In this document: positions 1 to 9,833 of the stretch, piece by piece
How positions within the stretch are numbered: the stretch's first letter is position 1
Layout: each line of letters starts with the position of its first letter
Source: Sanghuangporus weigelae
Lineage: Eukaryota; Basidiomycota; Agaricomycetes; Hymenochaetales; Hymenochaetaceae
NCBI GenBank assembly: GCA_033182465.1
Contig: CP137322.1
Coordinates: 1,860,001 to 1,924,000 of the forward strand
DNA: 64,000 nucleotides
Reading direction: 5' to 3'
Made by a program: the position numbers and the translations under genes
Notes under the pieces: generated by a model
What the model saw: the letters and a program-made list of their open reading frames with translations, nothing else
What the model was told of the DNA's origin: nothing
Databases searched by the model: none

Positions 1-630
1 TATTCTGGGCCAGGAGAAACAAATCGTCTCTATAAGAGAATGGATATTCTTTGGGTTCGTTGGTACCAGCTCGAGACGAGCATTCCCTTTTCATTTCCTG
101 ACAAACAATTACCTATACTCGAGTTTGTACCTTGCGATGATCCCGCAGCTTTCGGATTTATAGATCCGGAACTCATCATTCGAGGATCGCATATAATTCC
201 CGACTTTTCTCGAGGCCTCAGCCCCAATCCACTCACTAATTCGTTAGCTCGACAACCGCACGAAAGTAGCGAAAATTATGCATATTGCTTTGTGAACATG
301 TGAGTCACATACATTACTTTGTTTTCATCCTTTCATCTGAATCATTACAGATTTGTTGACAGGGACATGTTTATGCGGTACAGAGGTGGTGGAATAGGCC
401 ATACGATTACTAAACATCTGAACGGCGAGCTATTGAAGGATCTACTGAATGAAAACCATAACGGAGAGCCACTCGAAGTGACTTCGGACGAGGAGGTAGA
501 TGGAAAGGACTCGGACTCGGAATGCGAAGACGAAGATGACAACATGTCCGTAGAAAGTGAAGAGAGTTACCGCAAAGATGAGACCGACGAGGAAGACGGA
601 GACGAATACGAAGGATATGCAGATTTGTAG
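1..630 (+). CDS. Plavaka-type transposase-like protein, C-terminal part (5' truncated by window)
   Basis: The reading frame is open from base 1. Exons are 1-299 and 351-630, joined across a 51-bp intron (GTGAGT...TTACAG). The join gives VNIFVDRDMFMRYRGGGIGH, close to what I recall of the C-terminus of large basidiomycete proteins that carry Plavaka transposase domains. Upstream, AFGFIDPELIIRGSHIIP also fits that family. The last 50 residues are very acidic (runs of D and E) and end in GYADL. The catalytic region would lie to the left of the window, so activity cannot be judged. The family name rests on recalled similarity of this C-terminal block only; the gene model itself is solid. Confidence 0.6.
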
Positions 631-1925
631 TACACGGTACGTACATCATGGTGCGTTCTCGTCGATCTGCAGAGACGTTCACAATTGGGAATATTGAGGT
701 CACGTTCGCCTTGTTAGATTTGTCTATTCCACAACACTCAGTTATGATTCATACCGCTCATTTGCAATCGGATAGGCAGAATTATATCACATTGTGTCAT
801 TCTCGGAATTGTTCCCACTGATTTATAAAAGCTCAACTAACTTATAGTGTTATTGTAAGGACAATAGTACCATATGATGGCCAAAACAACTCGTCTGAGA
901 GACTTCTCAGCTTCACATAAAGTTGTGAGAATATTCTTGCATACTTTATAACTCAATGCTTTGCTCACACAGCCGTTGCATCAACCAATACAAAATATGT
1001 CGGTCATGTAAAGGTTCGGAAAACCTTTTGATTCATTTGTAAACCCCAAAATAACATTCCATTTGCAATACATTGTCATAGTTAGCGACTTTCTGTACAT
1101 ATAATCAGCATGCGAGACTTCTGTGCACATTATACCAACTTGTTTTTCTCATATGCATATCATATGACAATGTCTAGCTTACAACCGGGTTATATTCAAA
1201 TAAAAGACCAACGATTATATAATCTGGCAACTAGAAAGGTAACATCACGTTATAAGATGTGTAATCCAAAATCTACGATGCGACTTTTTCCTGACGGCTG
1301 CTTTGCGGCTGCCCAGTTCGACGACCCTGCGCCTGAGGGGCAAGGGTTGTAGTTTGTCAGCGAATTAATAGATGATGTATGTCCGTGCATACCATTTCGC
1401 CGACAATTTATCTCTTCGGTGTTCCAGACGACCGAGCGTAGCGAAAGATAAAGTGAGAGATCCCTGGCAAGGTGTGGCCTAGTGGAGGGTGGCTAAGCTT
1501 GATCGCGTTCAAGGCGGCCGAGTCATCTTATAAAAGCGTCATCCACGCGGACACTTCACGGAAGACTGCAGGTAACAAGCAAGGTGATGTGCAACCGAGA
1601 CCTCATTTGATGCTGCCCATAACCTTAAGTTGGCATTGTTCCAAATGAGTCCACTATGAGTGTTTCAGAACATTATAAGATTCGCGTCTTGACCAGACTG
1701 GCTTTCTGAGTGTATTAAAGACATGTTCAGCATGCTTGCAGTAGCAAGCTTCGACCCCGCAAAGTAGCATTCTGCAACATGCAGCATAAAGCTCTCACAG
1801 TTACTTGGTCACTATGTGTACAGAAGGCAAGAAGCAACGTGTAGCTGCACTTCGATTCGTCTTCATCAAACCCCACGCCACAGACGCGTCCTTGGAGCAC
1901 GTGTCAGTCATTTCTCTTTACCATC
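631..1925. other. Intergenic stretch, no gene supported
   Basis: About 1.3 kb of AT-rich sequence. The 80-codon ORF at 1110-1352 shows no recognisable motif and no splice partners. I see no tRNA, clear promoter or long repeat here. Confidence 0.5.
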
Positions 1926-3235
1926 ATGTCCGAATATTCGCTGCATTTCTCATCGCAAAGAGACAGTAATGATAGCCAATACAGACTGATGGAGCTACCA
2001 AAAGAGCTTGTCCATCTGATCGAAAATGAGACTCAGGACCAGTTGAGTGCGCCTCAAAGTCCATCTGTTTGTCAAGCTAACGCGTCCAAGATTCACAGTT
2101 CGCGGAAGAGAGGATGACGACGCTGTTCTGTGCACTGCAGATAAAACTTACAATATCAGAGCTGTGATGGTGTCCAACTCGTTCTGTGTGCTGACTCCTC
2201 CGAACTGCGACGAGCCGGGAGATGCTGTCATACGAGCGACTATAGACCATATTCTCGAATTGTCACCTTCTATTGCCAAGCTACATAGGCTGCGCGGGAT
2301 GCTGCGAGGCTGTGAATATGATGAGGACTGCGACGATCGAGTGCGTATCATTGTTCATCCGGCTTCGTTCTGATCATCTCATAGTTTTCAGGAGGACCGT
2401 GAACGGCGAATGTTAAAAGATGTCAAATCGGAACTCCAGGCAAGCGATGCAGAGCTTGAGGTTGGTCTGAGGGACATGCGAGTTCTCGTTCTGAACGGAG
2501 AGCTTCGCCCAATGACCCCAGGATATCTGAACCGCGTTCTTGAGCTTATACTCAACACGCTCGTCTCGCTCTCTCGGTCGTCGGACGATGCTCCGGTTTT
2601 GAACATCGTTGAGACTATTCAATCTGACCATGAGATATCATCAGATGTCTCCAAGCAGGTCATGTCATGGTTTGGGAGAATAGACTCATCTTTGAGTGCG
2701 GAAACATGGATTATGGATGTAGATGCCGTTGTTAGGCAGATAGGTATTGGTATTCTAAGTGCATACCGCGTAAGTCATGTTCCCGTCTTCTCTGCGGCAC
2801 ATTACTCATGTACCATCAGAGCTCACCCATCGAACAAAGTGAGTTCATGAAGAGATGGAGAGCCACTGTGGGAGACTCCTTCGAGGACCGGATTAATCTA
2901 TCCTTATTACAGGTATGAGCCACAGTTTCCATCTAGTGGCTCCAATAGTCATGACATTATACCAGGGTAATTACATACTTACGGGCCAGTCTGCAACAAC
3001 GAGCTCAGCGCTCTCCTATTTTCCTTCGTCCGAGCGTCCTATAAGCCCGGCGGATCGCTTCACCGAACTCTTCCTTGTTCAGCCAAAATGGAAAGCTGCA
3101 GATATAATTCCGTTTTTGGATGACATTGTAGTGGATAGTAAAGACAGGGATAAACTTCTCATGAAGTTCGCGAGGAATATCACGGACAAAGATGGAGTAA
3201 CCTATTATACAAGTCGAGGAGGAACAATCGCATAG
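1926..3235 (+). CDS. DCC1: Sister chromatid cohesion protein DCC1 (Ctf18-RFC subunit)
   Basis: Five exons give 368 residues in one frame: 1926-2041, 2091-2340, 2392-2769, 2820-2912, 2966-3235. The N-terminal block TVRGREDDDAVLCTADKTY, the middle block VGLRDMRVLVLNGELRPM and the C-terminal run ending in YYTSRGG match the DCC1 family along its full length. Known role: with Ctf8 it joins Ctf18-RFC, loads PCNA at forks and supports sister chromatid cohesion in the nucleus. Intron 1 uses an unusual donor (GTTGAG) with a clear CTAAC branch site 9 bp before its acceptor. ATG 1926 is the first Met in frame. The gene looks intact and lies outside the accessory block. Confidence 0.88.
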
Positions 3236-3337
3236 CAATTTACATTACAACGTGGAAAAAGAAAAGGCCCTTCATACGAATGATGATAAAAATAAGTCTA
3301 GCGAAACCATCCCGTACAATGTAAGCTGTAACAACCT

Positions 3338-4999
3338 TCACTTGCCGTTCCTTGTTCGTGCTCCAGGCTTGATGCCGAGATTCTTTATGGGCGTTGCCGG
3401 CTGCTTTGCTTTGTATTCGTCATCTCCTGTATCGCCTTTCCCTCGCCTCCTCTTCTTTCCAGTGGTTCCATTCGTAGTCAGAGACCAAGCATACTCAACA
3501 TCGTGTCGTTTTGCAGCCATTTCGATAAAGTCCCACGAACTCCCGGCCACGCGATTGTTTGACCTGACATTATCTTTATGCAGAGCTCGTACATACTGAC
3601 GAAGCCCAAGAACTTCATCTGCAATGGCATCGTCTTCGCAGCGAAGCAAGACGGCAATAAGAACACCTGCATACAAGAGTTAAGTCCCTAATGCTGTGAA
3701 AGGACATGCTCACGTACCGATAAAGATGAATTCGACTGGTGCGACCATCTGCTTGACCACAGTGAAAGCCTGCTTCAGGTGATCGGTCGAAGCGATCATC
3801 CAATACTTTTTGAGGACTTGTTCAATCTCCTGCTTCAGTGACTCCTTAGGTTCATTCGGCTTCTGTAGCCATCCAGGAAGAGTCGAGGACGTCGGCATAC
3901 TTCTTTTTGGCAGATTTTCGATGCAATATACAAGCTGGGCGATGCATTGGAAGTGCTTTCCTCGGCTCGCGTCCCATTTCAAGACGATATTTAGGCCATC
4001 GTCTACTCCTCGGACATGTCTTATATCAAGTTCTGATATCCATTCTGCGTATGGCGAGGAAATAGCCGCAAGTTTTTCTGTCGAGATATAGAGTTAACTC
4101 ATGGGAGTTGTACGCAAGCGTGGTGACGGTCTGGCTTACCTGCAGCAGTCAAAGCCATACCGAGTTGTACTCTTTGGAAGATATCTCGCTCCACCGCCGG
4201 CCCAATGTCTGAAAACTCGACTGAGCAGAGCATAAGAAATGGGTGACGTGCCGAAGTAGGAAGGACTTACCGCAGGTGATGTGCTTGGAGGCAAAGATCT
4301 GTTTATACTTTGGTGGTATAAGCAGCTTCTTCCCAGTCTGCGAACTCGGTACCGTGTAGTAGAACAGCTTTTTGGTAACAGGATCCTTGTCTTCAATGGT
4401 ACCAAAAAGTTAGTTGCGGTCAAGCACGCGATATGAGAAGGAAGACGCACATGGTATCTAACGGAGAAGTCAGTTATGAAAAGGAAGTAGAGAGGTTAAT
4501 CCCGTACCTGTCCGTCGAAGAAAGCCTGAATCGACGATAATCTTTGCTTCCCATCCATGCACACCCGCACAGGTAAATCAGGATCGTCTAACTCCGTTCT
4601 CACGTAGAAAAGAACGGGAGGTATATAGAAGTTCCGGAAGATCGACTCTATCAGCGTCATCTGCTTCTCTCTGCTCCATACGACAGCTGCAGGTAATCCA
4701 CATCAAGTAAACCGCTAGACGAAAAACAAGATAAATGATGGCGCACCGCGTTGATATGGAGGGCTGAGGTCAATATGGCCTTCATGAATGAGCTGGTGTA
4801 ACTCTTGAGTTGTGTATACAGACGCAGAAGGTGGAGGTAGGGGGTCTCTATAGTGTTCGAGTTCATGAGTTCTTTCAAGCGTGCACGGGTTAATGCGCAC
4901 CTACCTTATTTTGAATACGTTCGGGTCGTTGTCGTCGTATTCCTCATCGCTCCCATAATCCGACTCTAATTCATCTATTTCGAATTCCTTGTCTGACAT
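3338..4999 (-). CDS. DUF262 (ParB/GmrSD-N-like) domain protein
   Basis: Eight exons on the - strand: 4905-4999, 4747-4847, 4508-4686, 4451-4457, 4271-4390, 4140-4208, 3718-4077 and 3338-3666. Phases agree throughout. After an acidic N-terminus (MSDKEFEIDELESDYG) come TTQELHQLIHEGHIDLSPPY and VCMDGKQRLSSIQAFFDGQ. These are the DUF262 hallmarks, including the DGKQRL core also found in bacterial GmrSD nucleases and ParB-like NTPases. The C-terminal tail is basic (KKRRRGK), possibly a nuclear signal. Function in fungi is not known to me. Exon 4 is only 7 nt long; without it the frame breaks. The 5' flank of this gene is repeated at 48.6 kb. Confidence 0.75.
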
Positions 5000-5015
5000 C
5001 GGGGAGAGAATTCAA

Positions 5016-5060
5016 TATGAGTAGTTCAAGTATGGATCAGTCGTGAGATAGTCAGGTGAC
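5016..5060. repeat. Left copy of bracketing repeat, DUF262 5'-flank part
   Basis: The run ATATGAGTAGTTCAAGTATG, followed by CGTGAGATAGTCA and TGTGAC-like bases, recurs in the same orientation at 48576-48632. Here it forms the 5' flank of the DUF262 gene, so this is the likely source locus. Confidence 0.75.
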
Positions 5061-5215
5061 CATGCCTTGGCTGCGGCGCCTTGGTGAGAAGCCATGTGCC
5101 TAATCCCACTCAAGTCAAATCAAATATCAACTGCACAGTGATGCCCTGCATCTCCCACTATCGCAACGTTACGAGACACATAAGTGGGGACAGCTGATGA
5201 ACAGTGACCGACTGG
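5061..5215 (-). pseudogene. FAD monooxygenase gene relic
   Basis: About 155 bp align, with scattered changes and small gaps, to 49604-49752 inside the intact FAD monooxygenase gene. Shared pieces on the + strand include CTTGGTGAG, CATGTGCCTAAT, CACTCAAGTCAAAT and ACGAGACACATAA. The relic spans the GDA/AHG coding junction and also the intron between its two halves, so it is a DNA-level copy and not a retrocopy. It is too short and decayed to encode protein. Confidence 0.75.
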
Positions 5216-5410
5216 TCAAAAAGTCTTCGAATTATCTAATTTATGCAACTCATGAAGTGTGGGAACAAATTTACAAAACTGGAGTGGAAGTCCTGTAAAG
5301 GAAATAATCAAGGCAACCTAGCTCAAATGGTCTCCACGCTCACTCTTTCCTTCCACCGGCGGAAACAATTTCACAACGAAGTAGCTAAACAAAAAGCCCT
5401 CAAAAAGGGA

Positions 5411-5440
5411 GCTCCGGGTCTGGGAATCGAACCCAGCTTT
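5411..5440 (-). other. tRNA-like T-arm with exact B-box
   Basis: On the - strand CTGGGTTCGATTCCCAG forms a perfect 5-bp T-stem and 7-nt loop and contains the pol III B-box GGTTCGATTCC. It is followed by an acceptor-like ACCCGGAGC. I could not fold a matching D-arm, anticodon arm or 5' acceptor strand upstream, so this is a tRNA relic or the head of a tRNA-derived SINE, not a working tRNA gene. Confidence 0.45.
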
Positions 5441-6056
5441 CTCAACCTAATCGGCGGAGTTCAGCGCTACTGGTGGGGGTCGGCAACTCCGTACGGATTT
5501 GCGTGCGTTCCCACGGGTTCGGTTATAGGTATGATCGTCGGAGTTCAAAAAGAGTTTACAATGATTCTTTGACTTGAATTTCCCTCTACCACAGTTCATG
5601 TATCGGTCTAATAAAATGGTAGAATATATGTTTGAATAAGATGCTTCAACTCTCAGGAGGTACTTTTTGCAAAAACTGCACTGTTGCCAATAATTAAGCT
5701 AATTTGTTGTGAATCTTGTGATGAAACAATGGATTTTTGTCTTTGAATTTCAGCCAGCTAAAACCCATACATCGACACGAAATTTTCCATAAGATACACT
5801 GAAGTACTATACTTCAACTCTCAGGGGCTACATTTTCGAAAACATAAGTAGGTGAATTGTTCTGTTGTGCACTTTGTGATGCATGATTTTGCCAAGGATT
5901 TGCGATACTTGCCTATTTGGGCTTATTTTCGGCCTCCGACGCGCACGCGAAGACCATAGGGATTGCCCACCCCCACTACTGGGGGGGTTGGGGTTCCCAC
6001 CCCAAGGTTCCCACCCCACACGAGAGACGTCTAGGCTCATCACGTGGAGCCTTTTT

Positions 6057-6235
6057 CCCACGCAGGGCCATCAGGCCCTGCCCTGGAGGCGACTCATCCT
6101 TTCCTTCGTGCCACTACTGTGCTTCACGGCTGTTGCCTCCTGGGGCCGTTCTCCTGCACAGGGCGGTCAGGTGAGTTCTGGGGCCATTCTCCTGTGCAGG
6201 GCCATCAGGCCCTGCCCTGGGTGAGGCGGCTCATC
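6057..6235. repeat. GC-rich repeats built on a short palindrome
   Basis: CAGGGCCATCAGGCCCTG (7-bp arms, 4-bp loop) occurs near 6064 and 6198, with a degenerate CAGGGCGGTCAGG between. A related block (CCCACGCAGGGTCGCAGG, then TCAGGCCCT) lies near 35920. Function is unknown. Confidence 0.6.
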
Positions 6236-7192
6236 TTCCTCCCAGTGGTCGTCGCCGTGTCGCTTCTTTGCAGCGGCTGCCTCGACAGCTTCCTGGGGCA
6301 ATTCCCCTATGCCGTTCGTTACTTACGCTCTTACTTTCTGTTTTGTGTTGTGTCGTCAGGAATGCCTTGGAAAGGCATATGTTGTCTGCATCTTTTGTAG
6401 TGCTATGTACCTAGCATTGTAGGCTCTGGTTGCAAGCCCCTCCTGTATCAGTTTTTGTCTCATGATGTCATCAGTTCTCGGTCTTTTGCCTTTTGTGTTG
6501 TGCTGTTGGTCATTTACAGTTGTAAATCCTCTTCTGTATTGTTTTTTGTCTCGTGATGTCATCAGTGATGTCATTCATCTCTTGGCCTGTCCGCCTCTGG
6601 GCCTCAGGCCGGGCCGTTAAGCTCCGCTCTGGCAGGCTGTACTGCTCTGCAATGTTCCTGTTCCTCCTGCCACTATGTCCGATTATTCGATATTCTCGAC
6701 CTACGTGTACCTGTTTGTGCATGTGCTCCTACTCGTTGAGCTACTTCCCAATTGTGCACTTCCCTTCGGCCTAGCTGGTTGCGCCACATTCTATGGATTG
6801 CTCTTGACTAGCATAGTGCACTTTCTCCGTGGCGTCATGATGTACTCGGAAACAGGGCCAAATGAGCTTTCTATCACGATGCACTGCTTGGGGTTAAGCA
6901 TTTTCCTTCTTGTACCTGCTCCTTCTTTGACTGAATAATTGCGAGGTGCAGAGCTAAATTGGATTGCTATAGCATATTCAACCTAATTGGAGCCTCTTGG
7001 TGAAGGTGAGCCATTCGACGGCACGTTGCTCCTCATGATGATGACGGACCGCTAACATTCTTGTTCATAGTAATGAATCGCTTGACAACTCAAGATCCCT
7101 AGAATTTGTTCAAGCGAGTCAGATTCTTTGGTTAAGAAGTCGAAGCATTAGAATATTCCACCATTCAGAAGAAGATAATAATTCTGCATGTT

Positions 7193-7198
7193 TATAAA
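7193..7198 (+). promoter_or_regulatory. TATA box of the C2H2 mini-gene
   Basis: TATAAA lies 68 bp upstream of the ATG at 7266, a normal distance in fungi. No other gene on this strand could use it. Confidence 0.45.
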
Positions 7199-7265
7199 GG
7201 CTGACTCTGAAGAGCGCTGTCTTCATCTCTTCCTCCTTACTTTATCACCACCAGCTCAGCTTGAC

Positions 7266-7620
7266 ATGATGTACCCTTGTAATCTGTGCTCAAAGACGTT
7301 CCCATCCGCATCTGCTCGAAGCGAGCATAAAGTGATACAGTTCGTGATTCTTGGCTTACAATAGCACTAAAGTTAACCTCTATATAGTACCGAAACATGT
7401 GCCTGCAATATCTGTGGTCATCATTTCACCAGACTGGGCAATCTCTGCGACCATATTCTATTCTTTCAGTGGGTTTTCTTTCTCTTTCTTTTGGCTATGG
7501 TGACTGAGCTCTTGTTCCACAAGTCACGGAATTCGCAGATTTAGATGCCACTTTTGCGGTACTTGCTTTGCTAGGAAGAGCTCTTGTCGTAGGCACGAAC
7601 GCACTGTTCACCATGCATAA
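7266..7620 (+). CDS. Three-finger C2H2 zinc finger mini-protein (83 aa)
   Basis: The gene is visible only after splicing: exons 7266-7339, 7388-7468 and 7524-7620. It encodes 83 residues, nearly all of them finger. Finger 1 starts CNLC, finger 2 CNIC and finger 3 CHFC. Each has C-x2-C-x12-H; the closing spacings are H-x3-H, H-x4-H and H-x4-H. Both introns split the codon of the closing His after CA and complete it with T, giving HKVIH and HILFFH. The chance of this without selection for function is low. It most likely binds nucleic acid in the nucleus. There is no other domain. Donors are GTTCGT and GTGGGT. It sits among repeat debris and may be a cargo gene of a mobile element. Confidence 0.7.
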
Positions 7621-7691
7621 AAACGTTACATAGTGCCTTGTCCTGTCGTTTTGTGTTTGATTCTCATCTGATGTTTTTTAGTCGCATATAG

Positions 7692-8206
7692 TCAGTCGAA
7701 AAAAAATATGAAGGTACGTACTGCAAGCTCCTGCCGAGCTTTTTTTTGCTTGGCTGACAGAAACTTGCACTTCCCACCCAACAGAAAGTCTTTCTTTTGA
7801 TTTCTTCTCGCTTGTGGGCCTCCATCTCCTTCGTCGTCTGCGAAACCGGTCAACTCCTTCATATAGAGGGAAGAACAAAGACAGCCCTGGTAAGTAAGAA
7901 GTATAGTGACAATTGAGCAATACGTACCTCAGGCTGAGCAACTCGACTCTTTAGTGCATCAATTTGCTCCACAGGCAGAGGGTCAGGCAAAGGCGGGTCA
8001 GAGAGGCTCGGTCCTGTGTCCGAACTGGACAAGGTAGAGGGCGGAAGGCTCGAGCCTGCTTGTACAGGTGAAGATCGTGCAGCGTCGGCTTGAAACTGCT
8101 GCTCGGAGAGGTGCCTCACAAGCGTATACTGGTCGGAAAATTGTGTATTCATTTTGCAGAGTAGTAGACAACTTCTACGTGACACGCAGAGCAGTTGTTG
8201 TGCCAT
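7692..8206 (-). CDS. Hypothetical protein, 157 aa
   Basis: Two exons in phase (7928-8206 and 7692-7886), with a GTACGT donor and a CCAG acceptor. The protein starts MAQQLLCVSRRSCLL, has a Ser/Pro-rich middle (SLSDPPLPDPLPVEQ) and a Lys/Arg-rich end (AKQKKARQEL). No family is recognised. The model rests on open frame and splice signals only, and the intron acceptor could be one of two. Confidence 0.3.
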
Positions 8207-8295
8207 ATTAAAGTCACGGGTTTTGAATTAAGTAAACCGTCCCAAATATAGCAATTACCTCAAATTTTAATCAGATTACAGAATCAGAACTTGAC

Positions 8296-8351
8296 TATGA
8301 CGTCAACGCCTCTAGTCGAACTAAAATCCCCAGAGGCGTTGTCGTCATGAC
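8296..8351. repeat. Imperfect hairpin, about 17-bp arms
   Basis: ATGACGTCAACGCCTCT pairs with AGAGGCGTTGTCGTCAT across an 18-nt loop, with one bulged base. Function is unknown; it may be a terminal piece of a small element. Confidence 0.55.
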
Positions 8352-8640
8352 TGGATCCCGTAATCAAGCTGAGGCTAGGTTAGGGTTTGTCGATCTCCCT
8401 CGCTGTTGTCTGACTCAACCACAACAACGAGGTGGCTTACTTGGTGACTAGCAATCACATCTCTTCACACGTATGGCTCCTCTGCACAGGAGGCCATATG
8501 GGCGACATTCTCAAGCAGAGGACGAAGAGCAGCAATTAGAGAACGGATGGAAGAAGCAGTTGTATGGTCTGACATGCGGCTCGTTGACACAAAAAACACA
8601 AAAAACGACCCACGCCTATCTCTGTGCATGACCAATATCA

Positions 8641-8745
8641 CTCGAATGGGACCAGAAGTTCATTGCTGTTGACCAAGAGATGTTGTTTGAGATCATAAAG
8701 CTCTTTAACATTACGAATGACGGAGGTATGTGACGACGATTGATT
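8641..8745 (+). pseudogene. SKP1 gene fragment with internal deletion
   Basis: In one frame from 8644 the translation is EWDQKFIAVDQEMLFEII, then KLFNITND. These are two SKP1 blocks that in intact SKP1 are about 35 residues apart (the part around AANYLDIK is missing). Upstream, KTT resembles the residues before EWDQ but is followed by a stop (TGA). A GTATGT...TTCAG intron-like segment follows NDG. Too little remains to bind cullin or F-box proteins. Confidence 0.7.
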
Positions 8746-9587
8746 ATTACTGACTTGTTCTTGCCATCTCTTCAGGCTTAATTTAAAGGCGAGAACATAG
8801 AACGCCGTTTCCTCCGTTTGTTCAGTTTAGGTTCTCAGGTAGTCAGCCCGTCAGTTTCACAAACCGTGATTCGAGAATGAAGAGTGCCGTTCTGTTTTTT
8901 GGGGTCTGATTATTTTTGTCTGTGTGTTGAGCTCGATTCTCGCCGGATCCACATGACCAACAGGACCCCGATGATGACGAGTGGGAAGGGTCAGTCGTCC
9001 TCTCTCGGAAGTGTTTGGAGGGTGGGGGTGTTCGAGCAAGCAGATGACCGAATTGCGGAAGTGTACTGGGAGAAGCGAGAGAAGCGATGGCGGCTGATGC
9101 GATACCGGGACGACAGGCAATCACAAATCCATACCGGACAACATAGTACAATCTATCGTGGACGGTGGAGGAAGGAAGACGTGAGGGCTCCCAGATAACA
9201 CAAAGGTAATCGTGATCTATTTCTATCTAGTACAGTCGACAAGATGGACTAAATCAGTACTGGTCAGCCCAGTTGATCTATTCCAGCCCCTCCAGATATG
9301 CCCAGACAAGCAATGAGATGTTTAAGTTGGGGCTACAACGCCTTGATTTGGTATCATGTTCACTACAACGACTATACATGCTCCCAGGTACTGTTGCTTC
9401 TTACTATCGCTTCTTCAATACATTCATGGTCCCATGGCTCGGGATTCGTGGTTCTCGTATGGGTCCTGTGAGTACTGGTCCAGTTATATGCATGTTCCCG
9501 CTTGATCAATATAAAAGATCTCAGGTTCACCCCTCTAGTCTTGTACTGAAACCAAACGCCCACTCGCATCAATGGTTTATAGTTCCT
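8746..9587. other. No gene firmly supported
   Basis: Open frames exist on both strands (for example 8953-9198 on +, 8843-9151 on -) but none shows motifs or convincing splice partners. Some may be 5' exons of the Ser-rich gene that follows. Confidence 0.4.
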
Positions 9588-9677
9588 CTTCATCCTCGTC
9601 CAGGCGGTCTCGCAACACCGCCTCACTTCCATCTTCATCCTCGTCCAGGCGGTCTCGCAACACCGCCCCACTTCCAA
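9588..9677. repeat. Two tandem 45-bp repeats
   Basis: The unit begins CTTCATCCTCGTCCAGGCGG and is repeated with one change near its end (CCTC/CCCC). The 45-bp period keeps all three + frames open; one is Ser/Arg-rich. It may be an exon of the following gene. Confidence 0.75.
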
Positions 9678-9833
9678 ATTTGCAAGTCCGTGAGTAGACT
9701 TGTTATATACCTTTCTTCCTGTTTTTGCTTATCGATAATCGTCTAGCGCAAACTGGCCAACCTGGTCAGAGTCCGCACTCGTTTTGATGAATGTTGATCT
9801 GATCTGACGCTCATTCATCCAGGCAATGCATGC

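Larger units (their letters stand above)
5216..7190. repeat. Repeat-rich debris without a supported gene
   Basis: Two diverged copies of a motif containing CTTCAACTCTCAGG lie near 5644 and 5812, each followed by a GTTGTG...TTGTGATG tail. A GC-rich part near 6065-6230 repeats GGGCCATCAGGCCCTGCCC. Two copies of a block ending TCTCATGATGTCATCAG-like sequence lie near 6425-6475 and 6519-6567. Several ORFs of 70-118 codons here have no recognisable content and overlap each other in different frames. Confidence 0.55.

Noticed and set aside
1110-1352. 80-codon ORF
   Set aside because: No motif, no splice partners, and base composition like the intergenic sequence around it.
1460-1530. tRNA-like stretch (GGTGTGGCCTAGTGG with a downstream GTTCAAGGC)
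   Set aside because: A good A-box and D-stem can be drawn, but the anticodon loop has the wrong size and there is no T-arm or acceptor pairing.
5243-5572. 109-codon ORF
   Set aside because: Runs through a tRNA-like T-arm and shows no protein motif.
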